Positions 1-7,872 of a stretch of DNA of 30,721 bases are shown piece by piece (positions within the stretch are counted from its first letter, which is position 1; each line of letters begins with the position of its first letter). This DNA comes from Cytophagales bacterium. Lineage in GTDB: Bacteria; Bacteroidota; Bacteroidia; Cytophagales; Cyclobacteriaceae. A program made the translations under genes and the position numbers. The notes beneath the pieces are model-generated. The model was not told the DNA's origin. It worked only from the letters and a program-made list of their open reading frames with translations, and did no database searches. The stretch covers positions 1 to 30,721 of the forward strand of contig DAHVFH010000106.1 in the NCBI GenBank assembly GCA_027317105.1, written 5' to 3'.

Positions 1-5
1 TTTTT

Positions 6-1298
6 ATGATGTTTAAGTTACGAAGCCAAAACATCATGAACAAAAATATCAAATTATCAGGTCAACCCATTTTATGCCAACTGTTTTCTTTCATCCCCGA
101 TCATTTGATCGATCAGGCCGTTTCGCTGCACAAATCCGATCACTATTACAAGACGATGACCACGCGCAAGCAGTTGGCCTTTATTTTATATGGCGTGATA
201 ACCCGCTGCCATTCCCTTCAAGGGTTGTGCAAGAGTTTGCTTTTTTTAGATAACAAACTCCTCTACATTGGTATTGATAAGCTCCCTCCGCCCAGCACCC
301 TCAGTGATGCCAACATCAAGCGCAACAGTGACGTTTTTGGGGAACTCTATGGCCTGCTTTACAAGCAGTACAAGACTTATCTGTCGGACAGCTGTTTTTC
401 CCTGCCTATCAATGGAGAGGTTGACGCGGCCCACGTAAAACTCTTCGATGCCACTACGATCACCTTGTTTGTGGATGTTTTCAAAGGGGTGGGACGCAAC
501 CCCATGAACGGGAAGCGTAAAGGCGGCCTCAAAGTGCAGGCGCAAATGCCCCTGTCAGGTTTTGTGCCTGATTTGATCACCATAACCGAGGGAAGCTGTA
601 ACGATAAGAATTTCCTCGGACAGCTTGCCCCGTCTCCCGGCACGATTTATGTTTTTGACAAAGGCTATGTGAACTTCTCGGTTTTTGATCAATGGACACA
701 ACAGGGGATCTATTTTGTTACGCGCCTTAATGATAATGCAGTGTATGATGTAGTGGAGTCCAAGGTTAATGATATCGAAGAATTTGCCGGGGGTGGTGTT
801 ATCAGGGACGAAACTATCCAGCTCAAACTCCCAGGCCGTAACCAATGCTTTAAAGCGCGCCTGATCACCTACAAAGACCCACTGACAGGGCATGTGTTAA
901 AGTTTTTATGCAATATGTTTTTGTATCAGCCCACTACCATCACTTCTCTTTACAAAAACCGTTGGGGCATGGAAGTATTGTTCAAACGCCTCAAACAAAA
1001 TTTTGAGCTCAGCTATTTTTACTCGGACAGCTCAGAGGGGATCAAAACCCAATTGTGGATTGCCCTGATAGCACACCTTCTGTTTACCATTATCCATAAA
1101 CAGGTGAAAGAATGCGAACAGTTTATGACCATGGTCAGCATGGCTTCAAACAATTTAGGCTCCTACATCTGTTTTGTTTCCCTGCTATCGATGCGCAATA
1201 AATTATCGGCCTCGCAACGTGACCTCACTAAAATTCAGATGGATATGTTTGCCGCTACAAAGGGGGGTGTTTTTGAAAGTCCCGAAAAATCCCCGTAA
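6..1298 (+). mobile_element. IS4-family transposase (DUF4372 plus DDE domain)
   Basis: This 430-residue protein cuts and joins the ends of an insertion sequence. Residues about 11-120 match the N-terminal DUF4372-type region common in Bacteroidota IS4 transposases (GQP near residue 20, then a Tyr-Tyr-Lys and an Arg-Cys step). The DDE catalytic core follows: D148 in FDAT, D218 in VFDKGY and E323 in the signature YKNRWGMEVLFKRLKQ, which fits the IS4 Y-R-E-K pattern. All three acidic residues are present and the frame is open, so the enzyme could be active. The first ATG is at base 6; a methionine at residue 11 is an equally good start. The left end of the element must lie before base 1, and I could not identify a right terminal inverted repeat after the stop, so the element's borders are not defined here. 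Confidence 0.93.
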
Positions 1299-1353
1299 TT
1301 TTAAGATGAAACCATTTTTTAAACAGTTTTTTAAATTAGGCGGATGCCAGTAA

Positions 1354-1665
1354 TTAAATATGATAAACCCATTCTTTGTATTGGCCGTCATCAGGGTTGA
1401 AGTCTTTTCGTTTTTGGAAGTGCGGCTCAAGGGTTTCTATTTCGATGATGTCGGAAAGTACAAGGTTGCGATACCCTTCTTTGCCTCCGGCTTTGGTAAA
1501 ACCAATCGTTTGCCAACAGACTAATACAATTTGATTTTTTGTTGTCGTACAGATTCCATACGGACAAACGGTACGGGTTAGCGGTTCGCCCTGCAAGAGA
1601 AGCCGACAACTCTTTTTGTTTTCAGAAGCTTCCCAAAGTTGTTGTGTCGCGTCTTCCAGGGTCAT
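1354..1665 (-). CDS. small stand-alone WYL-like domain protein
   Basis: A 103-residue protein starting at ATG. The order GEPLTRTVCPYGI, then a beta-rich stretch with a conserved-looking Gln (CWQTIGF), then Y-R-N-L-V-L-S-D-I and a final FQKRKDFNPDD segment resembles the WYL ligand-sensing domain found at the C-terminus of YafY-type regulators. Here it has no helix-turn-helix in front of it, so it would be a free-standing sensor or binding domain rather than a DNA-binding regulator. The family assignment comes from the pattern of residues only. It lies 48 bases downstream of the cyclase gene on the same strand, but a cluster of palindromes separates them, so co-transcription is uncertain. Confidence 0.55.
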   Translation of the reverse strand: MTLEDATQQLWEASENKKSCRLLLQGEPLTRTVCPYGICTTTKNQIVLVCWQTIGFTKAGGKEGYRNLVLSDIIEIETLEPHFQKRKDFNPDDGQYKEWVYHI

Positions 1666-1683
1666 AAAAAAAATATTTTGTTA

Positions 1684-1714
1684 CGGGTGCCCGAAGTCTA
1701 TCGGGAGATCTCCC
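1684..1714. repeat. cluster of three nested short palindromes
   Basis: Three overlapping inverted repeats occupy the gap between the cyclase gene and the small WYL-like gene: CGGG-tg-CCCG (1684-1693), CCCGA-N6-TCGGG (1690-1705) and the perfect 12-base palindrome GGGAGATCTCCC (1703-1714). The last touches the stop codon of the cyclase gene. Any could form an RNA hairpin ending the cyclase transcript, but no long U-run follows, so this may instead be a dispersed intergenic repeat of the genome. Confidence 0.5.
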
Positions 1715-2364
1715 TAATCAATTTTCGCATAAGCTCTCACCGGGAATGTGCCCATGCCTACAAACTTTGGCGGCACGGCATTGAAAACAAATCGTTTGCC
1801 CTTGAGCTTGCTCAGGTTTGTCATGTGTTCTACAATTAGGATTTCATTTTTTAACAATGCCGAATGCACTGGACGAGAGTTGGTGCGCGTATCGTCAATG
1901 TTGTGACTGTCGATGCCTACTAATTTTACATTTTGTGAAACTAAATAGTCGACCGCTTCGCCTGTTAAGAACGGATGGTTTTCAAAGTAATTATCCGTAC
2001 GCCAATGTTTACTCCATCCGGTGTGGACTAGCACCGCTTTTCCGATTAGGTCTTTTCCTTCAAACAAATCCTTTCCAATGGACAGTGTGTCCACTGCGTC
2101 AATTAAAATGCCATCCAGCTCTGCTAATTTTTCCAACTGAATTTGTGAAAGGTCTTTGCCATCGGTATAGCGGTGGAAAGGGCAATCGAGGTAAGTACCG
2201 GTGTTGGCCACCATTTCAATTTTCCCGATTTGAAATTCAGTGCCGGGGGCGTATTTCGTTTTAGATTCTTCCCGGCTTAAGTAATCGCAGATGAGCGGGG
2301 CGGGCAATCCTTTGTAGGTGATCATGCCGTTCTCAATCGAATGACTCAGGTCAATTAATTCCAT
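1714..2364 (-). CDS. cyclase-family metal hydrolase (kynurenine formamidase-like)
   Basis: A 216-residue protein of the cyclase/kynurenine formamidase superfamily, whose members are metal-dependent amide or ester hydrolases. It opens with IDLSHSIENGM, typical of the family, and contains HTGWSKHW and VGIDSHNIDD further on. The family's metal motif HxGTHxDxPxH appears here as NTGTYLDCPFH: the first two histidines are Asn and Tyr, while the Asp, Pro and last His remain. This looks like a subfamily variant rather than decay, since the rest is intact; the substrate is unknown. I place the start at ATG 2364. A TTG nine bases upstream is also in frame, but it belongs to the heptamer repeat described next. 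Confidence 0.8.
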   Translation of the reverse strand: MELIDLSHSIENGMITYKGLPAPLICDYLSREESKTKYAPGTEFQIGKIEMVANTGTYLDCPFHRYTDGKDLSQIQLEKLAELDGILIDAVDTLSIGKDLFEGKDLIGKAVLVHTGWSKHWRTDNYFENHPFLTGEAVDYLVSQNVKLVGIDSHNIDDTRTNSRPVHSALLKNEILIVEHMTNLSKLKGKRFVFNAVPPKFVGMGTFPVRAYAKID

Positions 2365-2367
2365 AAC

Positions 2368-2469
2368 ATTCAAAATTCAAAATTAATATTCAAGATTGTT
2401 CTCTTATTTATAATTCGTAGGATTCATTAAAATTTAAAATTTTGAATCTTGAATCTTGAACCTTGAACT
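2368..2469. repeat. inverted arrays of 7-bp repeats
   Basis: Between the cyclase and rhomboid genes, ATTCAAA-type heptamers run from 2368 to 2395 (ATTCAAA twice, then ATTAATA and TTCAAGA). Their reverse complement reappears at 2442-2469 as TTGAATC, TTGAATC, TTGAACC and TTGAACT. The two arrays face each other across about 46 AT-rich bases and could fold into a long imperfect hairpin. The right array runs into the rhomboid stop codon. Confidence 0.7.
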
Positions 2470-3361
2470 ACTTCTTACTGGCATTGAACAGCTTTTCTTT
2501 TTCATCTTTACTGAGGCTTTCATAGCCGCGGTCAGAGATTTTATCTAGGATTATATCAATCTCCTCTTGAGAGGCTTTAGAAGACGATGATGATGTTTTG
2601 GATTTTTCTGTTTTTCGATAGGTCACTTTTACTTTGGCCTGTGGCTTAAACAGGTTCTTAACCCAATCCAATATTGCTGTAATCCAACTGCCCCAGTTCA
2701 CGGCCGCTTGCAATTGTCGCACGTAGATAAAGCCCATCAAGGCACCACCAAGGTGCGCGATGTTGCCACCGGCATTTGATCCCGTGGTGCCAATAAATGA
2801 AACTAAAATATAAAAGCCTGCAATGTATTTTATTTTGACAGGACCAATGAATAGAAGGTTAAAGGAATAATCCGGCAAAAGTGTAGCCACACCAACCATT
2901 ACGGCAAATATTGCACCTGAAGCACCTACCATTCCCCCACCTGATGATTTCACAATAAATTCAGGAGGATTGGGTATTAAATTATAGGCGCCAAGATAAA
3001 TTAGGGCTCCGGCAATACCACCGAGCACGTAGAGCGCAATCAATTTATCACTTCCGAGGTACTCTACAAACAACTTTCCAAACCAATAAAAGATCAGCAT
3101 ATTAAAGAGGATATGCATCAACTGACTAAGGTCATGGGTAAAAAAATAGGTGATCAGCGTCCAGGGGCGTTTAATGAATTCACTAAACATATCCGGAATT
3201 GCAAAATTCTTGTGGATCAAATAAAACACATCTTGAAAGCCGAACCATTCTGAAAATACGTGAAGAACGGACAGGACAACAAAAACCACCACGTTGATTA
3301 TAATCAACTGGATATGGCCATTGTTGGGCCGATGAAATGCATTTTTAAATTCTTCTAGCAC
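2468..3361 (-). CDS. rhomboid-family intramembrane serine protease with C-terminal tail
   Basis: A 297-residue membrane protein that would cleave transmembrane substrates in the inner membrane. The catalytic serine is S148 in GASGAIF and the catalytic histidine is H203 in IAHLGGALMG. The conserved HxxxN of helix 2 is HILFN (H83, N87). About six membrane helices cover residues 17-215. After them comes a basic, serine-rich linker (KTSSSSSK) and a short soluble tail ending EEIDIILDKISDRGYESLSKDEKEKLF, split here for reading as EEIDIILDKI and GYESLSKDEK, a tail seen on many Bacteroidota rhomboids. The start is a GTG (3359-3361); a stop codon lies three codons upstream. A second rhomboid follows upstream on the same strand, 83 bases away. 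Confidence 0.9.
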   Translation of the reverse strand: MLEEFKNAFHRPNNGHIQLIIINVVVFVVLSVLHVFSEWFGFQDVFYLIHKNFAIPDMFSEFIKRPWTLITYFFTHDLSQLMHILFNMLIFYWFGKLFVEYLGSDKLIALYVLGGIAGALIYLGAYNLIPNPPEFIVKSSGGGMVGASGAIFAVMVGVATLLPDYSFNLLFIGPVKIKYIAGFYILVSFIGTTGSNAGGNIAHLGGALMGFIYVRQLQAAVNWGSWITAILDWVKNLFKPQAKVKVTYRKTEKSKTSSSSSKASQEEIDIILDKISDRGYESLSKDEKEKLFNASKK

Positions 3362-3444
3362 AGTCAGTTAAACAGGTTTTACTCTTGATAAGTTATATTC
3401 CCTAAATAAAAATAATAGAACATCCCCAAATAGACTAATGCACA

Positions 3445-4029
3445 TTAATAACGGCCACGGTTTTGGCTTTTCCAGTAACTAATAATTACAAATGCAACTA
3501 ATGCACCACCAAAGTGGGCAAGGTGTGCCACGGTACCTGTCCGATCCATCAGGAAGGTAATGCCGCCCATTAAAAATACCATATACTTTGCTTTTATCGG
3601 GATTGGTGGAAATAGCAACATCAACTCCATATCGGGAAATACCATTCCAAATGCCATCAAGATTCCGTAAAGTGCCCCCGAAGCCCCAAGCATCGGTCCA
3701 CCATGGCCGGGAAAAAAGAAATAGTTAACTACACCGTAAATTACGCCCGCGCCAATGCCCGTTGCCAGATAAAAAAACAAAAATTTCTTTTCGCCCCAAT
3801 ACTGCTCTAAAATAGGGGCAAAGGACACGAAAGCAAACATATTGAAAAAGATATGTCCAAATCCTCCATGGGCAAACATATAAGTAAAAAATTGGTAAGG
3901 CTGAAAATAAGGCGATCCAATAGGCCAAAGTGAAAGATAGACGGTGAACTGCTCCGCCACATTCTGGAGCAGAAAGATAGCAACGTTGATGATGATGAGT
4001 GTGCGAACAAGAGGGGTGACGTTAAACAT
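3445..4029 (-). CDS. rhomboid-family intramembrane serine protease (short form)
   Basis: A 194-residue compact rhomboid protease made almost only of the six-helix core. The catalytic pair is S117 in GASGALYG and H172 in LAHFGGALVAF; HIFFN (H59, N63) supplies the helix 2 motif. It lacks the soluble tail of its neighbour and differs widely from it in sequence, so the two are old paralogues rather than a recent duplication. The ATG lies 9 bases after the mutL stop codon, so it is probably translated from the mutL transcript. Confidence 0.9.
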   Translation of the reverse strand: MFNVTPLVRTLIIINVAIFLLQNVAEQFTVYLSLWPIGSPYFQPYQFFTYMFAHGGFGHIFFNMFAFVSFAPILEQYWGEKKFLFFYLATGIGAGVIYGVVNYFFFPGHGGPMLGASGALYGILMAFGMVFPDMELMLLFPPIPIKAKYMVFLMGGITFLMDRTGTVAHLAHFGGALVAFVIISYWKSQNRGRY

Positions 4030-4038
4030 AATGGATCA

Positions 4039-5847
4039 TTATCGGGTAAAATGAGTATCAATCTTAGACGAGTCAAAAATAAAAAAGGTTTGGTTTCCTT
4101 CGGGAGAATAATTTGGATTGGGGCATGAAAACAATCGGCTTGCCAATGATTCCATCTCTTCGAGTGAGAGTTTTTGCCCGGCTTTGATGGAAGCACGCTT
4201 GGCTAACGCGAGGGCCAGGTTTTCACGGAGGGGCAATTGAAGCACCGATTGATTTTTTTTAAATTGTTCGATTAACCCTTCAAATAACTCTTTTTCGCTT
4301 CCAGCAATCTCAGTAGGTGTTCCTGACACCAACAGCGTGTTTTTCCCGAATACTTCAAAGCGAAAGCCAAGCGCATAGATTTCTTTTTCCATTTCCAGGG
4401 TGAGCGCAAAATCGGGTGCACTCAGCACCAGCGTTTGAGGGAACAAACTTTGTTGGCTGTTGCCTGGAACGCCCTTTAAGTGCAGCAAATACCTTTCAAA
4501 AAGGATTCGCTCATGCGCGGCTTGTTGATCGATAAAGATAACTCCGCTGCGGGCAGCGCGGACAATGTACCTTTGTTGAAATTGAAATATCCCTTTCTCG
4601 TTGTTCTCACCAATGGGAGTTTCCTTTTGGTTCATAGCACTTTCAAAGCGCAGTGTGGTATTGGGTTCTACTATTTTTTTGTCGAATAGCCGGGAGCTAG
4701 GGGCCTCTTGTTCGAACATTTTTTCCCAATTCTGCAAGTTCGACCGTTGCAAGGAGTTGCTGAACTGCTCGTCATAATATTGTTCGCGCGAAAGTGGCTG
4801 ACTGTTAAGTTTGCCCATCAGGTTTACATCGGCAGCAAAATCGATGGCAGGGGCGAGGTTGTGGGAGCCAAGCGCCTGTTTCACCGCGCTCCACACCACG
4901 CCATAGACCGCCCGCTCGTCATCAAATTTGATTTCGGTTTTGGTGGGATGCACGTTCACGTCAATATGTTTCGGATCAATGTCGATGAAGAGCGTGTAAA
5001 AAGGAAAACTGTTTTCTTGTAATAAACCTTCGTACGCATTGGAGACGGCATAGGCCAGGTAATTATTGCGGATGAAGCGTTGATTGACAAAAATAAATTG
5101 CTCCCCTCTTTTCCTTTTGGCGAGATCGGGCCGGCCAATGTAGCCGGTAATCTTTAGCAAGGATGTTTCTTCTTGAATAGGCGCCAGTTGCGTTTGGTAA
5201 TTCTTGCCAAACAAATTCACAATGCGCTGGCTTAGTTTGCCTGCGGGCAGATCATAAAGCAATTCATCGCTTTGCAGCAACGCAAAAGAAATGGAGGGGT
5301 GCGCCAAGGCGAGGCGTTGAAACTCCTCTGTAATGTGGCTCATCTCTACACCATTTGATTTTAAAAAATTTCTTCGGGCAGGGATATTATAAAATAAATT
5401 TTTAATGCTGATGCTGGTTCCTTTTTCGCAAGCCACAGGTTCCTGCTTTTTTACTTCCGACCCTTCAATTAGAAGCAATGTTCCAAGTTCCTCGGTTGGA
5501 AGTCTTGTTTTCATTTCCATCTGCGATACGGCCGCAATAGAGGCAAGCGCTTCGCCACGAAAGCCCATGGTGCGAAGCCGGAATAAATCATCGGCCGTGC
5601 GGATCTTGGAAGTAGCGTGCCGCTCTAAACTCATACGGGCATCCGTTTCACTCATGCCCTGGCCATTGTCTATCACCTGAATGAGTACTTTCCCCGATTC
5701 TTTAATGATTAATTTGATGGAGGTTGCCCCTGCGTCAATGGCGTTTTCGATCAACTCTTTTACGGCTGAAGCAGGCCGCTGCACCACTTCCCCAGCGGCA
5801 ATCTGGTTAGCTATTGAGTCGGGAAGAAGTTGGATGATGTCGGCCAT
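4039..5847 (-). CDS. mutL: DNA mismatch repair protein MutL
   Basis: MutL links mismatch recognition by MutS to strand removal. The 602-residue protein has the N-terminal GHKL ATPase with E34/N35 in ELIENAIDAGA, DNGQGM at 60-65, HATSKI and GFRGEAL at 95-101. A variable linker spans roughly 330-415. The C-terminal dimerisation domain carries DQQAAHERILFE at 440-451, where the usual endonuclease motif reads DQHAxxE; the His is Gln here. QQSLFP, near residue 470, fits a beta-clamp binding motif. The end (CPNPNYSPEG) replaces the CPHGRP of other bacteria. Whether it nicks DNA cannot be judged from the sequence alone. The ATG is clear, and the gene heads a likely operon with the short rhomboid gene. 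Confidence 0.97.
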   Translation of the reverse strand: MADIIQLLPDSIANQIAAGEVVQRPASAVKELIENAIDAGATSIKLIIKESGKVLIQVIDNGQGMSETDARMSLERHATSKIRTADDLFRLRTMGFRGEALASIAAVSQMEMKTRLPTEELGTLLLIEGSEVKKQEPVACEKGTSISIKNLFYNIPARRNFLKSNGVEMSHITEEFQRLALAHPSISFALLQSDELLYDLPAGKLSQRIVNLFGKNYQTQLAPIQEETSLLKITGYIGRPDLAKRKRGEQFIFVNQRFIRNNYLAYAVSNAYEGLLQENSFPFYTLFIDIDPKHIDVNVHPTKTEIKFDDERAVYGVVWSAVKQALGSHNLAPAIDFAADVNLMGKLNSQPLSREQYYDEQFSNSLQRSNLQNWEKMFEQEAPSSRLFDKKIVEPNTTLRFESAMNQKETPIGENNEKGIFQFQQRYIVRAARSGVIFIDQQAAHERILFERYLLHLKGVPGNSQQSLFPQTLVLSAPDFALTLEMEKEIYALGFRFEVFGKNTLLVSGTPTEIAGSEKELFEGLIEQFKKNQSVLQLPLRENLALALAKRASIKAGQKLSLEEMESLASRLFSCPNPNYSPEGNQTFFIFDSSKIDTHFTR

Positions 5848-5902
5848 TAGAAACTATCCCCCAAGGTACAAAAAAGAGTAGATGCGAAAGGTCATGAGCC
5901 TA

Positions 5903-6254
5903 TTATTGCACTATATCTTTGATTGCTTCTTGTATAACAAGCTTCAATTCAATAATATCTTTGTTGGCAACTTGCCAGATTAGTTCTGGCGACACACCAA
6001 AATAATGATGAATGGCAATGTTTCTAATGCCAATAATTTGCTTCCAAGGAACTTCAGGATATTTTTGACGGATTTCAATTGAGATTTTTCCCGTTGCCTC
6101 ACCAATGATTTCTATTCTTCTGATAACAGCATCTTGTTTTTCTGAGTTTGCATAGAAGTCGGTAGCATCGAAACCGTTAAACATAAGCTTGGATTTTTTC
6201 GATTGACTCCAGTATGTCAGTAAGATAAAGAAGAGCGGATCGGTAGTCAGCCAT
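5903..6254 (-). pseudogene. HepT-like toxin (HEPN family), frameshifted
   Basis: HepT proteins are HEPN-domain RNases that are silenced by AMP transfer from their MNT partner. The true start appears to be the ATG at 6252-6254, giving MADYRSALLYLTDILESIEK and then IQAYV, after which a TAA interrupts the frame. The rest (NGFDATDFYANSEKQDAV onward) is one frame over and open from 6184 to 5903. Removing one base from the TTT at 6179-6181 joins them into about 116 residues, the normal HepT length. The catalytic RX4HXY motif is intact as RNIAIHHY. So this is a frameshifted gene, unless the extra base is a sequencing error or the ribosome shifts there. The start overlaps the MNT gene by eight bases, the arrangement usual for this pair. 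Confidence 0.8.
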
Positions 6255-6531
6255 AAATCCTTACTTCGCTTTTAAGGATATTGTCTTTGATAATCGGCTT
6301 TATCGCTTTGTATTCAACCAAGTCAACGGATTTGCCTACCAAATCTTCCAATTCAATCTTTAGTCCAGAAAAATCAATCGAACTCATGGGATAGGTTAGT
6401 TCAACGAGCAAATCAAGGTCACTTTGAGCGGTGGCTTTATTTTTTGCGTATGAGCCAAATATACCTGCCTTAGTCACTTTATGCTTTTTCAATACAGGGA
6501 CGATAGTCAACATTAACTCGTTTAAATCCAT
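6247..6531 (-). CDS. MNT-type nucleotidyltransferase antitoxin
   Basis: A 94-residue minimal nucleotidyltransferase. The catalytic signature is complete: GS at 26-27, then D38 and D40 in SDLDLL, and the third carboxylate D70 in VDLVEY. In characterised systems, proteins of this family neutralise HepT by transferring AMP to a tyrosine of the RX4HXY motif. Its stop codon overlaps the first codons of the downstream HepT gene, which argues for translational coupling. The antitoxin is intact although its toxin partner is frameshifted, the direction of decay expected when a toxin-antitoxin module loses its function. Confidence 0.9.
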   Translation of the reverse strand: MDLNELMLTIVPVLKKHKVTKAGIFGSYAKNKATAQSDLDLLVELTYPMSSIDFSGLKIELEDLVGKSVDLVEYKAIKPIIKDNILKSEVRIYG

Positions 6532-6588
6532 AAAGTAAAAATAGTGAAAAATGGAGTTAGTTGATAGCGAGAAATTTCACTACCAGCA

Positions 6589-7848
6589 CTATGCGTATAG
6601 CAATTCCTTTTTGTCGCTATCAATAACGGCTAAATTCAATTCCGGTGCGAGGATCAAACTCACATTGTTCAAGTCACTTAATGCTTTCAGCTTTATTATT
6701 TTCACTGAGCCCGTCATGTATTGATAATCTTTGCCTTGATAGCCTCCTTTAAAAATTTCAAAGTCTTTAGGTGTAATGAGCGTTCCTAGCGGAAAACTGA
6801 CGACCACATCTACAAGTGCTTCATTGGAAAAAGGAAGGCCTTCCCTTTGGGCAAACTTCTTGTATTCATAACGATAATCGTAGGCAAGCGCAGAAATATC
6901 AGAGAGCACAGCAGAGCCTGTGGGATACCCCCCTGCACCTTTGCCGATAAATACCTGCTTTTCTGCGAATGCTCCTTCCACCAGCACCGCATTATATTCG
7001 TTGCGCACACCCGCAAGCATGTGGTCAAGGGGAATAAATTGAGGAGCCACGAAGCCAAAGATTCTTCCTTTTTGTTTGTAGGCACGGGCGATCAATTTGA
7101 TCGTCAGGTTATTTTCTCGAGCATACTTTAAATCAACAGGTGAAATTTTTTGAATTCCGATATTGATGATCTCTTCCGGTTTTAAGAATACCCCGAACGT
7201 ATGGGCAATAGCAATAGTCAGCTTAAATTTTGGATCAAATGCTTCCACGTCTAGAGACGGATCACTTTCTGCAAAACCTAAATCCTGCGCCCCTTTTAAT
7301 GCCTCGGTGTAGCTTTTCTTTTCTTCAAAAACTTTGGTGAGAATGTAGTTGGTGCTCCCGTTGAAAATACCTTCGATACTGGTGATTAAATCATTATCGT
7401 AGTACTCTTCGAGATTACGTAAAATAGGAATACTGCCGCAAACTGCGCCTTCATACAATACGGATCGGTTGTATTGTTGTTGCAGGTGATAAATTTCTTC
7501 CAGGTTTTCTGCAATCATCCGTTTGTTTGCGGTCACCACGTGCTTGCCATTTTGCAAGGCAGTTTTCACAATTTCAAAAGCAGCTTTTGCATCGTCAATT
7601 AGTTCTACCACTACATTAATTTCCTCATCAAGAAGGATTTCGTTTTTATCAAATGTGAATTGGGCACTATCAAGAATGCGCTGTTTTTCTTTGCTCTTCA
7701 CGCATATTTTTTTAATCTCAGCTTTTATGCCGTGTGTTTCATTAAGCACATGGTACAGCCCTTGCCCTACACAGCCGAAACCAAAAAGCCCTAACTTCAA
7801 ATGTTTGTGTTGAGTAGGATTGTAAATTTTAGAATTATTGATTACCAT
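6589..7848 (-). CDS. hom: homoserine dehydrogenase
   Basis: Reduces aspartate semialdehyde to homoserine with NAD(P)H, the branch point to methionine and threonine. The 419-residue protein has the Rossmann motif GLFGFGCVGQG at 20-30, VVTANKRM at 104-111 and the catalytic region GFAESDPSLD with E194, then D205 and K209, which match the Asp-Lys pair of known enzymes. It has no clear aspartokinase part. The C-terminal 90 residues could be an ACT-like regulatory segment, but I cannot identify one with confidence. It is the last gene of the methionine operon, 24 bases after metX, so homoserine supply is probably adjusted together with its use for methionine. Confidence 0.95.
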   Translation of the reverse strand: MVINNSKIYNPTQHKHLKLGLFGFGCVGQGLYHVLNETHGIKAEIKKICVKSKEKQRILDSAQFTFDKNEILLDEEINVVVELIDDAKAAFEIVKTALQNGKHVVTANKRMIAENLEEIYHLQQQYNRSVLYEGAVCGSIPILRNLEEYYDNDLITSIEGIFNGSTNYILTKVFEEKKSYTEALKGAQDLGFAESDPSLDVEAFDPKFKLTIAIAHTFGVFLKPEEIINIGIQKISPVDLKYARENNLTIKLIARAYKQKGRIFGFVAPQFIPLDHMLAGVRNEYNAVLVEGAFAEKQVFIGKGAGGYPTGSAVLSDISALAYDYRYEYKKFAQREGLPFSNEALVDVVVSFPLGTLITPKDFEIFKGGYQGKDYQYMTGSVKIIKLKALSDLNNVSLILAPELNLAVIDSDKKELLYA

Positions 7849-7872
7849 AAGAATTAATTTTACAAGGGATTT

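Noticed and set aside
246..893. Several antisense frames inside the transposase gene
   Set aside because: They mirror the coding frame of an intact transposase and share no features with known accessory genes.
1299..1353. Right terminal inverted repeat of the insertion sequence
   Set aside because: The left end is outside the window, so no matching repeat can be shown.
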